A stretch of DNA of 64,000 nucleotides from Rhizobium sp. TH2 (GTDB lineage: Bacteria; Pseudomonadota; Alphaproteobacteria; Rhizobiales; Rhizobiaceae), in assembly GCF_024707525.1 (NCBI RefSeq), contig NZ_CP062231.1:5815767-5879766 (forward strand), written 5' to 3'. The notes beneath the pieces were generated by a model, which was given only the letters and a program-made list of their open reading frames with translations, was not told where the DNA came from and ran no database searches. Every line of letters starts with the position of its first letter. The stretch's first letter is position 1. Of the stretch, positions 51,468-60,324 are shown piece by piece. Position numbers and translations under genes: made by a program.

Positions 51468-52550
51468 TCACGCGCTCAAGCCGCCGAACAGCGTCGGCAT
51501 GTCGAGGGGGCGGAAGCCGTAATGGTTCATCCAGCGCACGTCGGCGTTGAAGAAGTCGCGGAGGTCGGGCATGCCGTATTTCAGCATGGCGATGCGGTCG
51601 AGCCCCATGCCCCAGGCGAAGCCCTGGTAGACATCCGGATCGAGCCCGCCGGCGCGCAGAACGTTCGGGTGAACCATGCCGCAGCCGAGGATCTCCATCC
51701 AGTCGTTGCCTTCGCCGAACTTGATAACGTCGCCCGAGCGGTCGCACTGGATATCGACCTCGACCGAGGGCTCGGTGAAGGGGAAGAAGGACGGGCGGAA
51801 ACGCATGTTGACCGAAGGCACTTCGAAGAAGGCCTTGCAGAATTCCTCCAGCACCCAGCGCATGTTGGCGACATTGGCCGACTTGTCGATGACGAGGCCT
51901 TCGACCTGGTGGAACATCGGCGAATGGGTGGCGTCCGAATCCTGGCGGTAGGTCTTGCCGGGAATGATGATGCGGATCGGCGGCTGCTGCGCCTCCATGG
52001 TGCGTATCTGCACTGGCGACGTATGCGTGCGCAGCACCTTGCGCTCGCCATTGGCGTCGGGCGGCAGGAAGAAGGTGTCGTGCATCTCGCGCGCCGGGTG
52101 GCCGAGCGGGAAATTGAGCGCCGTGAAATTATAATAGTCGGTCTCGATATCCGGCCCCTCCGCGATCGAGAACCCCATGTCGCCGAAGATCGCAGTGATC
52201 TCGTCAATTATTTGCGTGATCGGGTGGATGCGGCCGCGTTCGGCGGGGGAGGAGCGAACCGGCAGCGTCACATCGACGGTCTCGCGGGCGAGGCGTTCGT
52301 TGATCGCCTTGTCCCTGAGCGACGACTTGGCCGTGCCGATCTGCTCGGTCACCTCTGATTTGAGCTGGTTGATCGCAGCACCGCGCGTCTGGCGCTCCTC
52401 AGCGCTCATGCTGCCGAGCGTCTTGAGGAGTTCGGAGATCGAACCCTTCTTGCCCAGCGCATTGACGCGGACATTTTCGATCGCCGCCTCGTCTGACGCG
52501 GTGGCGATTTCCGCCAATATGGATGATTTCAACTGATCGAGGTCGGACAT
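51468..52550 (-). CDS. pheS: phenylalanine–tRNA ligase alpha subunit
   Basis: 360 aa. N-terminal coiled coil (about 1–95), then class II aminoacyl-tRNA synthetase core: [40 protein letters not shown] in pieces, motif 2 [21 protein letters not shown] and motif 3 [18 protein letters not shown]. It binds Phe and ATP. The start at 52550 (MSDLDQL) is the family norm; an ATG four codons earlier is an alternative. pheT follows. A terminator separates it from rplT upstream. Confidence 0.97.
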   Translation of the reverse strand: MSDLDQLKSSILAEIATASDEAAIENVRVNALGKKGSISELLKTLGSMSAEERQTRGAAINQLKSEVTEQIGTAKSSLRDKAINERLARETVDVTLPVRSSPAERGRIHPITQIIDEITAIFGDMGFSIAEGPDIETDYYNFTALNFPLGHPAREMHDTFFLPPDANGERKVLRTHTSPVQIRTMEAQQPPIRIIIPGKTYRQDSDATHSPMFHQVEGLVIDKSANVANMRWVLEEFCKAFFEVPSVNMRFRPSFFPFTEPSVEVDIQCDRSGDVIKFGEGNDWMEILGCGMVHPNVLRAGGLDPDVYQGFAWGMGLDRIAMLKYGMPDLRDFFNADVRWMNHYGFRPLDMPTLFGGLSA

Positions 52551-52602
52551 TTCTTCGCCCATGAATGGAATGGCTGGATAAGGTGGGGGCTGGACAAGAA
52601 AA

Positions 52603-52631
52603 AACCCGCGCTAGCCCTGCCAGCGCGGGTT
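52603..52631 (-). terminator. intrinsic terminator of rpmI–rplT
   Basis: Perfect 10 bp stem AACCCGCGCT / AGCGCGGGTT with a 9-base loop, followed on the minus strand by TTTTTT. It lies 35 bp after the rplT stop and before pheS, so pheST needs its own promoter. Confidence 0.92.
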
Positions 52632-52666
52632 TCCCAATATGAAAATAGAATTTGGGAAGCGCTGGC

Positions 52667-53071
52667 TTACTTGACCGCGCTTTCAAACTCGTTGGTGGTG
52701 CCTGCGTCCTTGAGGTAGGACAGCGCCTTCTTGGAGGCGGCGACGAGCGAACCGAAGGCTTCCGGCTGGCTGATCGCCATTTCGGACATAACCTTGCGAT
52801 CGACTTCGATGCCGGCCTTGGTCAGGCCGTCGATGAAGCGGCCATAGGACAGGCCATGCTCGCGGACGGCGGCATTGATGCGCTGGATCCAGAGGGCGCG
52901 GAAATTCCGCTTCTTGACCTTGCGGTCGCGCGTTGCGTACTGCATCGAGCGATCGACGGCAGCCTTTGCAGCGCGGATGGTGTTTTTGCGACGGCCGTAA
53001 AAGCCCTTGGCGGCCTTCAAAACCTTCTTATGCTTGGCGCTCGAGGTAACGCCTCTTTTTACACGTGACAT
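52667..53071 (-). CDS. rplT: 50S ribosomal protein L20
   Basis: 134 aa. Highly basic with the L20 pattern [38 protein letters not shown] in pieces and [28 protein letters not shown]. It binds 23S rRNA early in assembly and in other bacteria represses its own operon. It lies 36 bp after rpmI on the same strand. The C-terminal tail is about 15 residues longer than the E. coli protein, usual for rhizobia. Confidence 0.98.
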   Translation of the reverse strand: MSRVKRGVTSSAKHKKVLKAAKGFYGRRKNTIRAAKAAVDRSMQYATRDRKVKKRNFRALWIQRINAAVREHGLSYGRFIDGLTKAGIEVDRKVMSEMAISQPEAFGSLVAASKKALSYLKDAGTTNEFESAVK

Positions 53072-53107
53072 GTCATGATCTCCTTAAACAACAAATATGC
53101 GCTGGTC

Positions 53108-53311
53108 TCAGAGACCGTTGGGCAAGTAATTCTTGATCACCTTACGGCCATCGGGTTCAGCCAGAACCATGGTGCCGCGGGCGTTGCGAATGAACTTGTT
53201 GCTGCGCTTGATCATTCCATGGCGCTTGCCGGCAGCTGCCGACAGAACCTTGCCGGTGGCGGTGATCTTGAACCGCTTCTTGGCAGACGACTTCGTCTTC
53301 ATCTTGGGCAT
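53108..53311 (-). CDS. rpmI: 50S ribosomal protein L35
   Basis: 67 aa basic protein: [39 protein letters not shown] in pieces, a typical L35. First gene of the rpmI–rplT pair. In many bacteria infC precedes it; here infC lies 4 kb away in the same orientation, with four other genes' worth of sequence in between. The start codon is supported by the conserved PKMKTK N-terminus. Confidence 0.98.
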   Translation of the reverse strand: MPKMKTKSSAKKRFKITATGKVLSAAAGKRHGMIKRSNKFIRNARGTMVLAEPDGRKVIKNYLPNGL

Positions 53312-53521
53312 TTTGCTACTCCATTGTTCTGGTTTTTGAGAAACGAGCCGATGAAGCCCATTTCAAGCATAAAGAACGGCCACGGCATGCCCTGCCGGAC
53401 CGTTCGGACGGGCGGTGTATAACCGGGGTGGGGGAAAAGCGCAACGGGGTGGGTGGAGATTCTTTCGCACAGGATTTGCCCCTCATCTCCGGCGCGACAT
53501 GCTGCGCCTGCCTGCCGGCAT

Positions 53522-53606
53522 CTTCTCCCCGCAAGCGGGGAGAAGGGACTCGTGGCAACGCCTACGCCTCCAGCGTCCCCTCTCCCCGTCCTTCACGGGG
53601 AGAGGG
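53522..53606. repeat. nested palindromic intergenic repeat (copy E)
   Basis: Hairpins CTTCTCCCCGCAAGCGGGGAGAAG (positions 53522–53545) and the CCCTCTCCCCG...CGGGGAGAGGG stem (53578–53606). Flanking CCCCTCATCTCC and GGGTGAGGGG extend it to about 53478–53620. It overlaps the last codons of the UPF0104-like gene. Confidence 0.85.
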
Positions 53607-54566
53607 CTAGGGTGAGGGGCTCTTTCTTACGAACATCGAAGGCAGTATCAACGACAACCCCGTCCCCAGGAGCGCCGAGACGATCATCAACAGATGTGTG
53701 TTGATGCTGGCCTTGGCGAGCAATTCCAGCGTCGCCGCATCCCGCGCCGAACCAAACGCCGCCGCGCCCGCCCCGATGCCGGCCGGATAGGTGCCGACAC
53801 CCGCCGGCGCGTGGACCGGGAGCACGGAGGATAGCTCGCCGCCCAGTGCCCCGCCGAACGTCGCCGCCACGGGCAGCACGCCCATCAGCCCAAGCACCCA
53901 GGCGAGCACCAGCACCTTGACGCCCCAGTTGAGCACCGTGAGCATCCAGGCACGGGTGAAGGCGGAGACATTACGCGGCAGGCCGTCGTCGATCTCGTCC
54001 ACCAGTGTCGCAAGCCGCTCCGGCAGACGTTGGCGCATGGCCACGATCAAACGGCTCTTGAGCGGGAAGAGGATGAGTGGAAGGAGGAGGAAGACTGCCC
54101 AGAATGCCGCGACGAGATAAGTCCGGCTGGCACTGGCGATCAATCCAAGCCCGGCCGCCGCCAGCAGCGCATGCAGGTCGAGCAGCCTCAGCACCAGCAG
54201 CGCCGAAGTGCCATGCGCCAGCGGCACGCCGAATTCAGAGCGCATCAACAGCGGAAAGCTCGTCTCGCCGGTCCGGAACGGCAGCATGATATTGAGCAGG
54301 TTATGTACCTGCGTGACGCGGAAAAGCTTGAGGAATTGCCCTGATGTCTCGCGCGGAAAGTAATCCTGCATGCGATGGGTGCGGATGAAATAGGTGCCGA
54401 CGAGTAACGTCAGCGCCAACAGGATGGTCCAGATGCCCACGGCCTGCCAGCCGGCAAGGATTGTGCTCCAGCCGAAGAACCATTCAATGAAGATGGCATA
54501 AAGTGCGACCACCGCGATGGTCAGCAGCGTGATCCTGTTGCGGAGGAGCCAGTCGCGCGCTGTCAT
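53607..54566 (-). CDS. lysylphosphatidylglycerol synthase TM-domain/UPF0104 family membrane protein
   Basis: 319 aa with about eight membrane helices. The UPF0104/AglD-like core shows as LFRVTQVHNLLNIMLPFRTGETSFPLLM (positions ~82–109, with the conserved PxRxGE) and VLPVHAPAGVGTYPAGIGAGAAAFG near 255. Members are lipid or lipid-sugar membrane proteins (MprF flippase domain, AglD). The final residues KSPSP and the stop are contributed by the intergenic repeat. It is divergent from the GT2–GT-C pair, suggesting a shared role in lipid-linked sugars. Confidence 0.86.
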   Translation of the reverse strand: MTARDWLLRNRITLLTIAVVALYAIFIEWFFGWSTILAGWQAVGIWTILLALTLLVGTYFIRTHRMQDYFPRETSGQFLKLFRVTQVHNLLNIMLPFRTGETSFPLLMRSEFGVPLAHGTSALLVLRLLDLHALLAAAGLGLIASASRTYLVAAFWAVFLLLPLILFPLKSRLIVAMRQRLPERLATLVDEIDDGLPRNVSAFTRAWMLTVLNWGVKVLVLAWVLGLMGVLPVAATFGGALGGELSSVLPVHAPAGVGTYPAGIGAGAAAFGSARDAATLELLAKASINTHLLMIVSALLGTGLSLILPSMFVRKSPSP

Positions 54567-54628
54567 GAAGGATATGAGCCTCCAAGCAGCTCAGCGAGAT
54601 TGAAGCGCGACTGTGCGGCCTGCTCTCT

Positions 54629-54749
54629 CTTCTCCCCTTGGGGAGAAGGTGGCCGAAGGCCGGATGAGGGGTTGCGCGAAGCGCTCATGAATAGATGAGA
54701 ACCCCTCATCGCCTCGCATGCGCTCGGCACTTCTCCCCAAGGGGAGAAG
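54629..54749. repeat. nested palindromic intergenic repeat (copy F)
   Basis: CTTCTCCCC-TT-GGGGAGAAG at 54629–54648 and its inverted partner at 54730–54749, enclosing GGATGAGGGGTTGCGCGAAGCGC and AACCCCTCATCG. It fills most of the 325 bp between two divergent genes; their promoters must lie within or beside it. Confidence 0.88.
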
Positions 54750-54891
54750 AGGGTGCAAAGTCGATTCCGCCGAGCCAGAACGGTGGCGCCTTCTCGATAT
54801 ATCAATCGCGTTTTCCGCCCCGATTGCTTTGATCCGGCGCCTGCTATAACAGAAGGCCCGACTAAAACCAGCCATTCCGGAGTGCCGCGAC

Positions 54892-55893
54892 GTGCTGCAA
54901 AACCAATCCGCCTTCGAGGTGATCCCCGATATGGCGGGCGAAATCGAACTTTCCGTGCTCATTCCGGTCTGCAATGAAGAAGAGAGCATCGCGCCGCTTT
55001 TCGAGCGCATCTGCGATGCCCTGAAGGACTTCGGCAAGCCGTGGGAACTTGTCATTGTCGATGATGGTTCGACCGATGGCACGCTTCACAACGTCCGCAA
55101 GGAATATGCCCGGCCCGGTCTCGATCTCCGGATCATCGAGTTCCAGCGCAATTTCGGCAAGGCGGCGGGCCTGCAAGCCGGCATCGACGCCGCGCGGGGC
55201 CGGCTGCTGGTGACCCTCGACGGCGACCTTCAGAACGATCCGTATGACATTCCGAAGATGGTCGCCGTGCTCGAGGAGCGCGATCTCGATTTGCTCTGCG
55301 GCTGGCGCAAGGCGCGGCAGGACGGTTTGTGGCTGCGGCTGATTCCGTCCTATTTCGCCAACCGCCTGATCCGCAAGATCACCGGCGTGCACATCCATGA
55401 TTACGGCTGCGGGCTGAAGCTCTACCGGACGCAGATATTGAAGCAGATTCGCATTCTCGGCGGCATGCATCGCTTTATCCCGGCGTGGATCGCCAGCGTC
55501 GTGCCGACCTCGCGGATCGGCGAGATGGTGGTCAATCATTATCCGCGCCAGTTCGGCGAATCGAAATATGGCATCTCGCGCACCTTCCGGGTGTTTCTCG
55601 ACCTGCTCTCGGTGCTGTTCTTCATGCGCTTCCGCCAGCGGCCGGCACAGTTCTTCGGCTCGATCGGCCTGTTCTTCGGCGGCATCAGCGGGCTGATGTT
55701 CGTCTATCTCGCCTGCGTGAAATTCGTGTTCGGCCAGGACATCGGCACGCGGCCGATGTTCATCACCGCCGTCATGCTGTTCATCGCCTCGGTGCAGATG
55801 ATCACGACCGGCATCCTCGCCGAAATGCTGGCACGCACGCAGAGCACGGATGTGAACTACGTCGTGCGCAAGACTTATGATCGGGAAGACTGA
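54892..55893 (+). CDS. family 2 glycosyltransferase (ArnC/DPM1-like)
   Basis: 333 aa. GT-A core: LSVLIPVCNEEESIAPLFERI, VIVDDGSTDGT, FQRNFGKAAGLQAGID and DxD in VTLDGDLQNDP; YGCGLKLYR and SKYGISRTFRVFLDLL complete the polyprenyl-phosphate subgroup. Two C-terminal membrane helices (FFGGISGLMFVYLACVKFV; PMFITAVMLFIASVQMITTGIL). It charges undecaprenyl phosphate with a sugar at the cytoplasmic face. Start GTG 54892 with GGAG nine bases upstream; the stop overlaps the next start (TGATG). Confidence 0.93.
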   Translation: MLQNQSAFEVIPDMAGEIELSVLIPVCNEEESIAPLFERICDALKDFGKPWELVIVDDGSTDGTLHNVRKEYARPGLDLRIIEFQRNFGKAAGLQAGIDAARGRLLVTLDGDLQNDPYDIPKMVAVLEERDLDLLCGWRKARQDGLWLRLIPSYFANRLIRKITGVHIHDYGCGLKLYRTQILKQIRILGGMHRFIPAWIASVVPTSRIGEMVVNHYPRQFGESKYGISRTFRVFLDLLSVLFFMRFRQRPAQFFGSIGLFFGGISGLMFVYLACVKFVFGQDIGTRPMFITAVMLFIASVQMITTGILAEMLARTQSTDVNYVVRKTYDRED

Positions 55894-57404
55894 TGATCGC
55901 GAGGATGATGCGCGATAGCGGCACGCTCTATCTGCTGCTTGCGATTTATTTCGCCGTCAATGTCGCGCTGAGGCTGGCGCTGCCCAATTCGCTGGAGCTC
56001 GACGAGGGCCAGCAACTGTTTCTCGCGCAATGGCTGGCCGTGGGCTACGACACCCAGCCGCCTTTCTATAACTGGCTGCAATATGGCGTGGTGCAGGTGC
56101 TGGGCGATACGGTTCTGGCGCTCAGCCTGCTCAAGAACCTCATGCTCTTCTGCTGTTATGTATTGGTAGGAGCGGCGGCACATCTGGTGATCCGCAACAA
56201 GGCCCTGGCGATCATCGCCGTGCTGGGTATGCTCACCATCCCGCAGATCGTCTTCGAATCCCAGCGCGACCTCACGCATTCCGTCGCGGTGCTGTTTGCC
56301 GCGTCCCTCTTTATCTATGCCCTGTTCGGGGCGCTCAAGAGCCCCAATGTCTTCAGCTATCTGCTGACCGGCATCGCGATCGGCATCGGCATGATCTCGA
56401 AGTACAATTTCGCGCTCCTGCCGGCTGCGGCGTTCATTGCGATCCTGTTTGAGGCCGAATTTCGCGGCCGCTTGATCAACTGGCGGATGCTGCTGACGAT
56501 TATCGCGGCGGCTGCCATCGTCACTCCACATGCGATGTGGTTCCTCGACAATGTGGATGTCGCGACGGGCCGCACCCTTGGTAAGCTGACGCAGGATGCG
56601 AGCGCCGACCGCGCCTCGCAGATCACCGGCGGGCTCTTCTCGCTGGCCGTCGCGGTTATTGCCTTTGGATCGCTGACGGTGATTGCGTTCTGGATTTCCT
56701 TCGGCCGCCGCTTCCATGAATCGTGGCAAGCGTCCAGTCCATGGACTCGGCTGGTCGGGCGGATGTTCCTGATCCTGGTCGTGGCGCTCATCCTGCTGGT
56801 GGCCTTCGGCGGGGTGTCGCTGATCAAGGATCGCTGGTTGACGCCGTTCTTCTTCATGCTGCCGCTCTATCTCAGCCTTAAACTCGATGCGCTCAACCAG
56901 ACCATCGGCAATGCGCCCAAGCGTTTCGGATGGATCGCGGTGTTGATCATGATCGCGATACCGCTCGCGCTCTTTGTGCGCGTGCCGGCGGCGCAGTATC
57001 TCGGCCGCTACGCCAAGCTCAACGTGCCCTACCAGCCGGCGATCGAGGGTATTCTGGCCTCCCGCCAGGCCCGCCCCTCGCTGATCGTGACATCGGATAT
57101 GCAGATGGCGGGAAACCTGCGGTTGAACGCGCCCGGCATTCCGGTCATGGTCCCGGGCTACGAGCGCTTTCAAAAGAACTACGCGTTCGATGCAACTCAT
57201 CCGGTGCTGCTGGTCTGGCGCGACAAAGGCGCTGAATATGCTGAAATGCCTGAAGAGCTCAGGCGCTGGCACGCATCCCAGGTCGAGGTGGGGAGCGTCG
57301 AACCGTCCGAGCAGGACATCGCCAAGCCCTATCACTACGGCAAGCCGGGCGACGTCTATCATTTCAGCTACGCCTGGATTTATCCGAAGGCAGGTACGCA
57401 ATAG
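55893..57404 (+). CDS. GT39/GT83-like (ArnT-type) membrane glycosyltransferase
   Basis: 503 aa with about 11 membrane helices and a short soluble C-terminus. The first outer loop LELDEGQQLFLAQWLAVGYDTQPPFYNWLQ in pieces has the Asp-Glu (37–38) and PP-x-YxW signature of ArnT/PMT-type enzymes that use polyprenyl-phosphate sugars. FESQRDLTHSVA and KDRWLTPFFFMLPLY are further family segments. It probably glycosylates lipid A, another lipid or a protein outside the inner membrane. Coupled by one-base overlap to the GT2 gene. Confidence 0.9.
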   Translation: MIARMMRDSGTLYLLLAIYFAVNVALRLALPNSLELDEGQQLFLAQWLAVGYDTQPPFYNWLQYGVVQVLGDTVLALSLLKNLMLFCCYVLVGAAAHLVIRNKALAIIAVLGMLTIPQIVFESQRDLTHSVAVLFAASLFIYALFGALKSPNVFSYLLTGIAIGIGMISKYNFALLPAAAFIAILFEAEFRGRLINWRMLLTIIAAAAIVTPHAMWFLDNVDVATGRTLGKLTQDASADRASQITGGLFSLAVAVIAFGSLTVIAFWISFGRRFHESWQASSPWTRLVGRMFLILVVALILLVAFGGVSLIKDRWLTPFFFMLPLYLSLKLDALNQTIGNAPKRFGWIAVLIMIAIPLALFVRVPAAQYLGRYAKLNVPYQPAIEGILASRQARPSLIVTSDMQMAGNLRLNAPGIPVMVPGYERFQKNYAFDATHPVLLVWRDKGAEYAEMPEELRRWHASQVEVGSVEPSEQDIAKPYHYGKPGDVYHFSYAWIYPKAGTQ

Positions 57405-57409
57405 AAAAA

Positions 57410-57435
57410 CCGCCCGGAGCGGGGCTCACGGGCGG
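57410..57435 (-). terminator. intrinsic terminator of infC
   Basis: Stem CCGCCCG / CGGGCGG (57410–57416 with 57429–57435) with a 12-base loop, followed on the minus strand by GGTTTTTCTATT. It serves infC (stop at 57464) and may act both ways for the convergent glycosyltransferase gene. Confidence 0.88.
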
Positions 57436-57463
57436 CCTGCATTCTGACGAATGCCGAAATTTC

Positions 57464-58000
57464 TTACTTCGGTGCGAGCACCATCATCATCTGGCGACCT
57501 TCGAGCTTCGGCTCGGCTTCCACCTTGGCGATCGCCAGCGTGTCGTCCTTGACCTGAAGCAGGAGCTTCATGCCGAGTTCCATATGGGCCATTTCGCGGC
57601 CGCGGAACTTCAGCGTCACCTTGACCTTGTCGCCCTCGTCGAAGAAGCGCTGCATCGCCCGCATCTTCACCTCATAGTCATGGGTGTCGATATTAGGACG
57701 CATCTTGATCTCCTTGATCTCGATGATCTTCTGCTTCTTGCGGGCTTCGGCCGCCTTCTTCTGGGTGGCGTATTTCAGCTTGCCGAGGTCGAGAATCTTG
57801 CATACCGGCGGCTCGGTGTTCGGCGAAATCTCGACGAGATCGAGGCCGGCCTCTTCGGCCATGGCGAGCGCCTCGTCAGTGTTCACGATGCCCACATTGA
57901 TGCCATCGGCGCCAATCAGCTGGATACGTGGAACTCGAATTTCCCGGTTTGAGCGCGGGCCGTCTTTGGTGGGGCCTTCCGCCTTGAAGGGTCTGCGAAT
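57464..58000 (-). CDS. infC: translation initiation factor IF-3 (AUU start codon)
   Basis: 178 aa, the usual length when read from ATT at 58000. From there the frame gives [20 protein letters not shown], then [23 protein letters not shown], the complete IF-3 N-domain, which no ATG or GTG start would include. AGGAG lies nine bases upstream of the ATT. The C-domain has [17 protein letters not shown]-3 checks the start codon on the 30S subunit and discriminates against AUU, so the rare start gives autoregulation. It is separated from rpmI–rplT by a glycosyltransferase module. Confidence 0.96.
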   Translation of the reverse strand: MRRPFKAEGPTKDGPRSNREIRVPRIQLIGADGINVGIVNTDEALAMAEEAGLDLVEISPNTEPPVCKILDLGKLKYATQKKAAEARKKQKIIEIKEIKMRPNIDTHDYEVKMRAMQRFFDEGDKVKVTLKFRGREMAHMELGMKLLLQVKDDTLAIAKVEAEPKLEGRQMMMVLAPK

Positions 58001-58175
58001 GGTCGTATTCTCCTGAATTATTTACTTTGCGGGCTCTTTCTGCCATCAGCGACCCTCGAAAGCAACCGCCGACGCAAGAAGGCCGTGTATTTAGCACGGT
58101 TTTTCCGGGAAATCATCTCTGGAAATCACGGGAATCTGCGTCTGGTTGCCGGCTTAGACATGATGGAGTTTATCG

Positions 58176-58973
58176 ATGCAGGACAGCGAAAACGGCGTCA
58201 CGTTCATAGAGGTCGGGCAGGAGCCTCATATAAGGCGGATCGCCGCGATTGCAACCAGGCCGGACCAGCAAAGCGACACGACGGTCGTCTGGCTCGGCGG
58301 CTACAGGTCCGACATGAGCGGTACCAAGGCGGTGGCGCTGGAAGCGGTCGCGAACAAGATCGGCGTCAACTTCGTCCGCTTCGATTATTCCGGCCACGGC
58401 CAATCGAGCGGCCATTATACTGAAGGCACGATATCGCTCTGGCTGGAAGAGGCGCTTGCCGTGATCGCCAGGTTCGCGACCGGCCGGTTGATCCTGGTTG
58501 GCTCTTCGATGGGCGGCTGGGTCGCCTTGCGCGCCGTTGAGGAGTTCAGGAAGGAAGGCGATTCGAACCGGACCGCCGGACTGGTGCTGATCGCCCCGGC
58601 CCCGGACTTTACACATGTGCTCATTGAGCCGCACCTGACCAAAAAAGAGCTCAAATCGCTCGCTGACAAGGGCTATTTCGAAGAGAAATCGGATTATTCG
58701 CCGGAGCCAAATCGCTATACGCGAGACCTGATCGAAGACGGCAGACACAATCTCGTCATGAATGGCCTGATTGTGACGGGATGCCCGGTGCATATCCTGC
58801 AGGGAATGAAAGACCCGGACGTTCCTTACGGCCATGCTCTTAAAATCATGGAGAAAATCGTCGGCGACGATGCAATCCTGACGCTTGTCCGCGATGGCGA
58901 TCACCGCCTGTCGCGCCCCGAGGATCTCGAGCGGATCGAGGCTGCCGTTACGGCAATTGCGGCGCATGCCTGA
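58176..58973 (+). CDS. alpha/beta hydrolase (ABHD10-like)
   Basis: 265 aa. TVVWLGGYRSDMSGTKAVAL supplies the oxyanion strand, FVRFDYSGHGQSSGHY the following loop, and LILVGSSMGGWVALRAVE the nucleophile elbow with Ser about 110. Acid and His are likely in QGMKDPDVPYGHAL and RDGDHRLSRPEDL. It is a cytoplasmic serine esterase or thioesterase of unknown substrate. GGAG lies seven bases before the ATG. It stands alone, divergent from infC. Confidence 0.9.
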   Translation: MQDSENGVTFIEVGQEPHIRRIAAIATRPDQQSDTTVVWLGGYRSDMSGTKAVALEAVANKIGVNFVRFDYSGHGQSSGHYTEGTISLWLEEALAVIARFATGRLILVGSSMGGWVALRAVEEFRKEGDSNRTAGLVLIAPAPDFTHVLIEPHLTKKELKSLADKGYFEEKSDYSPEPNRYTRDLIEDGRHNLVMNGLIVTGCPVHILQGMKDPDVPYGHALKIMEKIVGDDAILTLVRDGDHRLSRPEDLERIEAAVTAIAAHA

Positions 58974-59092
58974 TTTCCGTCGCAGGTCTTAACCATAGTT
59001 CTCAATGGTGAGTATTAACCCCTGCTTAACGATTGACACCCCAGCCGGAATTCCCTTTAACTCTTTGTTAAGGATTGCGGGGACTGGAACTG

Positions 59093-59707
59093 ATGTCGGG
59101 AAGTATCTGCAAGACCGCTTTTGCGGTGTTGGCGTTTGGGTTGAGTGCGTTTTCAGGGTCATATGCGGATGCGGCGGGTTCTCGCTTCATGCAGACGGGT
59201 GCCGTGACTTCGCAGCCTATCGGTCATTATCAATTCTGCCAGTCGCGCAAGGACGAATGTTCCGTGGTGTCCGAGAATACGGGAGCGGCGCGCGTCACGG
59301 ATTTCGGCTGGAATGTCATCAAGGAAATCAATTCCGGCGTGAATCATAAAATCATGCCGATGACCGATCAGGACATCTTCGGCCGTGACGAAGTCTGGAC
59401 CTATCCGATCGATGTGGGCGACTGCGAGGATTTCGTTCTCGAAAAGCGCCGGGAATTGATGGCCAAGGGCTTCACCGTATCCAACCTGTTGATCACCGTG
59501 GTGCGCAAGCCCGACGGCGAAGGCCACGCAGTACTGACCGTTCGCACCATGGACGGCGACTACATTCTCGACAATCTCGACGACCGCGTCCGGCTCTGGA
59601 CCGAGACGCCTTATCGCTTCATGAAGCGTCAGGCGGAGTACAATACCGGTCGCTGGGTGAAGATCGAGAACTCCCAGGATGTGCTGGTCGGCGCCGTCGA
59701 GAAATAG
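59093..59707 (+). CDS. transglutaminase-like cysteine peptidase (BTLCP), periplasmic
   Basis: 204 aa. Signal peptide (CKTAFAVLAFGLSAFSGSYADA) followed by a BTLCP domain: the catalytic Cys in VGDCEDFVLEKRRELM, His in GEGHAVLTVRTMDGDYILDNLDD in pieces, with Asp. It is related to LapG, which cleaves surface adhesins under c-di-GMP control, but no LapD partner is visible. ATG at 59093 was preferred to an upstream TTG because GGAAC precedes it and the signal peptide then starts cleanly. Confidence 0.88.
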   Translation: MSGSICKTAFAVLAFGLSAFSGSYADAAGSRFMQTGAVTSQPIGHYQFCQSRKDECSVVSENTGAARVTDFGWNVIKEINSGVNHKIMPMTDQDIFGRDEVWTYPIDVGDCEDFVLEKRRELMAKGFTVSNLLITVVRKPDGEGHAVLTVRTMDGDYILDNLDDRVRLWTETPYRFMKRQAEYNTGRWVKIENSQDVLVGAVEK

Positions 59708-59732
59708 TTTTTACGTCTGTCGAATGCGAAAA

Positions 59733-59758
59733 TGCCGCCAGGGAGCTCCCAGGCGGCA
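59733..59758. terminator. bidirectional hairpin between BTLCP and Cys-rich protein genes
   Basis: TGCCGCC-A-GGGAGCTCCC-A-GGCGGCA: 26 bp near-perfect palindrome broken only by symmetric A·A positions, between convergent stops. AAAA on the left and CTTTGCTGTTT on the right suit termination in both directions. Confidence 0.75.
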
Positions 59759-59778
59759 CTTTGCTGTTTGAGGCATGG

Positions 59779-60150
59779 TTACTGGATCAGGTCGATCGTC
59801 TCGGTTGTTCCGCCCGTGCAGGTATAGCAGCAATCCGTGCAGGACTGCGCATTGTTGGGGCCGACGCCCCAGTAGGTTTCCTGATCGCCCTTGATCCATG
59901 CGCCGTAGCAGATGTTCTCACCTTCCTTGCAGGAAAGCGCCATCGACTTGGCGTCGCCATCGTCGAGGACGTAGACTTCGCCCCCGCCCGGCCAGACATG
60001 GTTGCGATCCTGGCTGTAGAGTTCGACTTCGAGCGCATTTGGATGATTGTTGCGTATCGTGAAAGTGACTTCGGCGGCGAGCGCCGATTGTACTGACATA
60101 AGGCCGGCGAGCATTACGACCGCCGCTGTTGCGAAAGTTCTGAATTTCAT
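59779..60150 (-). CDS. secreted cysteine-rich protein (123 aa), hypothetical
   Basis: Signal peptide (KFRTFATAAVVMLAGLMSVQSALA, cleavage before AEV). The mature domain is about 98 aa with beta-like strands and Trp/Tyr residues (VTFTIRNNHPNALEVELYSQ) and cysteines SCKEGENICYG and SCTDCCYTCTG: seven Cys, a C-x2-CC-x2-C cluster near the C-terminus. It looks like a small periplasmic or outer-surface protein stabilised by disulfides, or a metal site. No family recognised. ATG at 60150 with GGGGAAC upstream. Confidence 0.75.
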   Translation of the reverse strand: MKFRTFATAAVVMLAGLMSVQSALAAEVTFTIRNNHPNALEVELYSQDRNHVWPGGGEVYVLDDGDAKSMALSCKEGENICYGAWIKGDQETYWGVGPNNAQSCTDCCYTCTGGTTETIDLIQ

Positions 60151-60324
60151 GGTGTTCCCCTGACCCGCCGCAAATCCGCGGACGGTAGAATCGCACATAG
60201 CATGTGGAATATCAGTAGGATACATGGCGTTGCGCTAGCGCGCCGACTTTTTTGGGGTGGATTGGCCGATCCTTGACATTTGTCGGGCAATGCCGATCTT
60301 CGGCACGAAACCGGAGGATGGAAA

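Noticed and set aside
50130..52358. 742-codon open frame antisense to pheT/pheS
   Set aside because: Shadow of two essential genes; translation has no recognisable motif.
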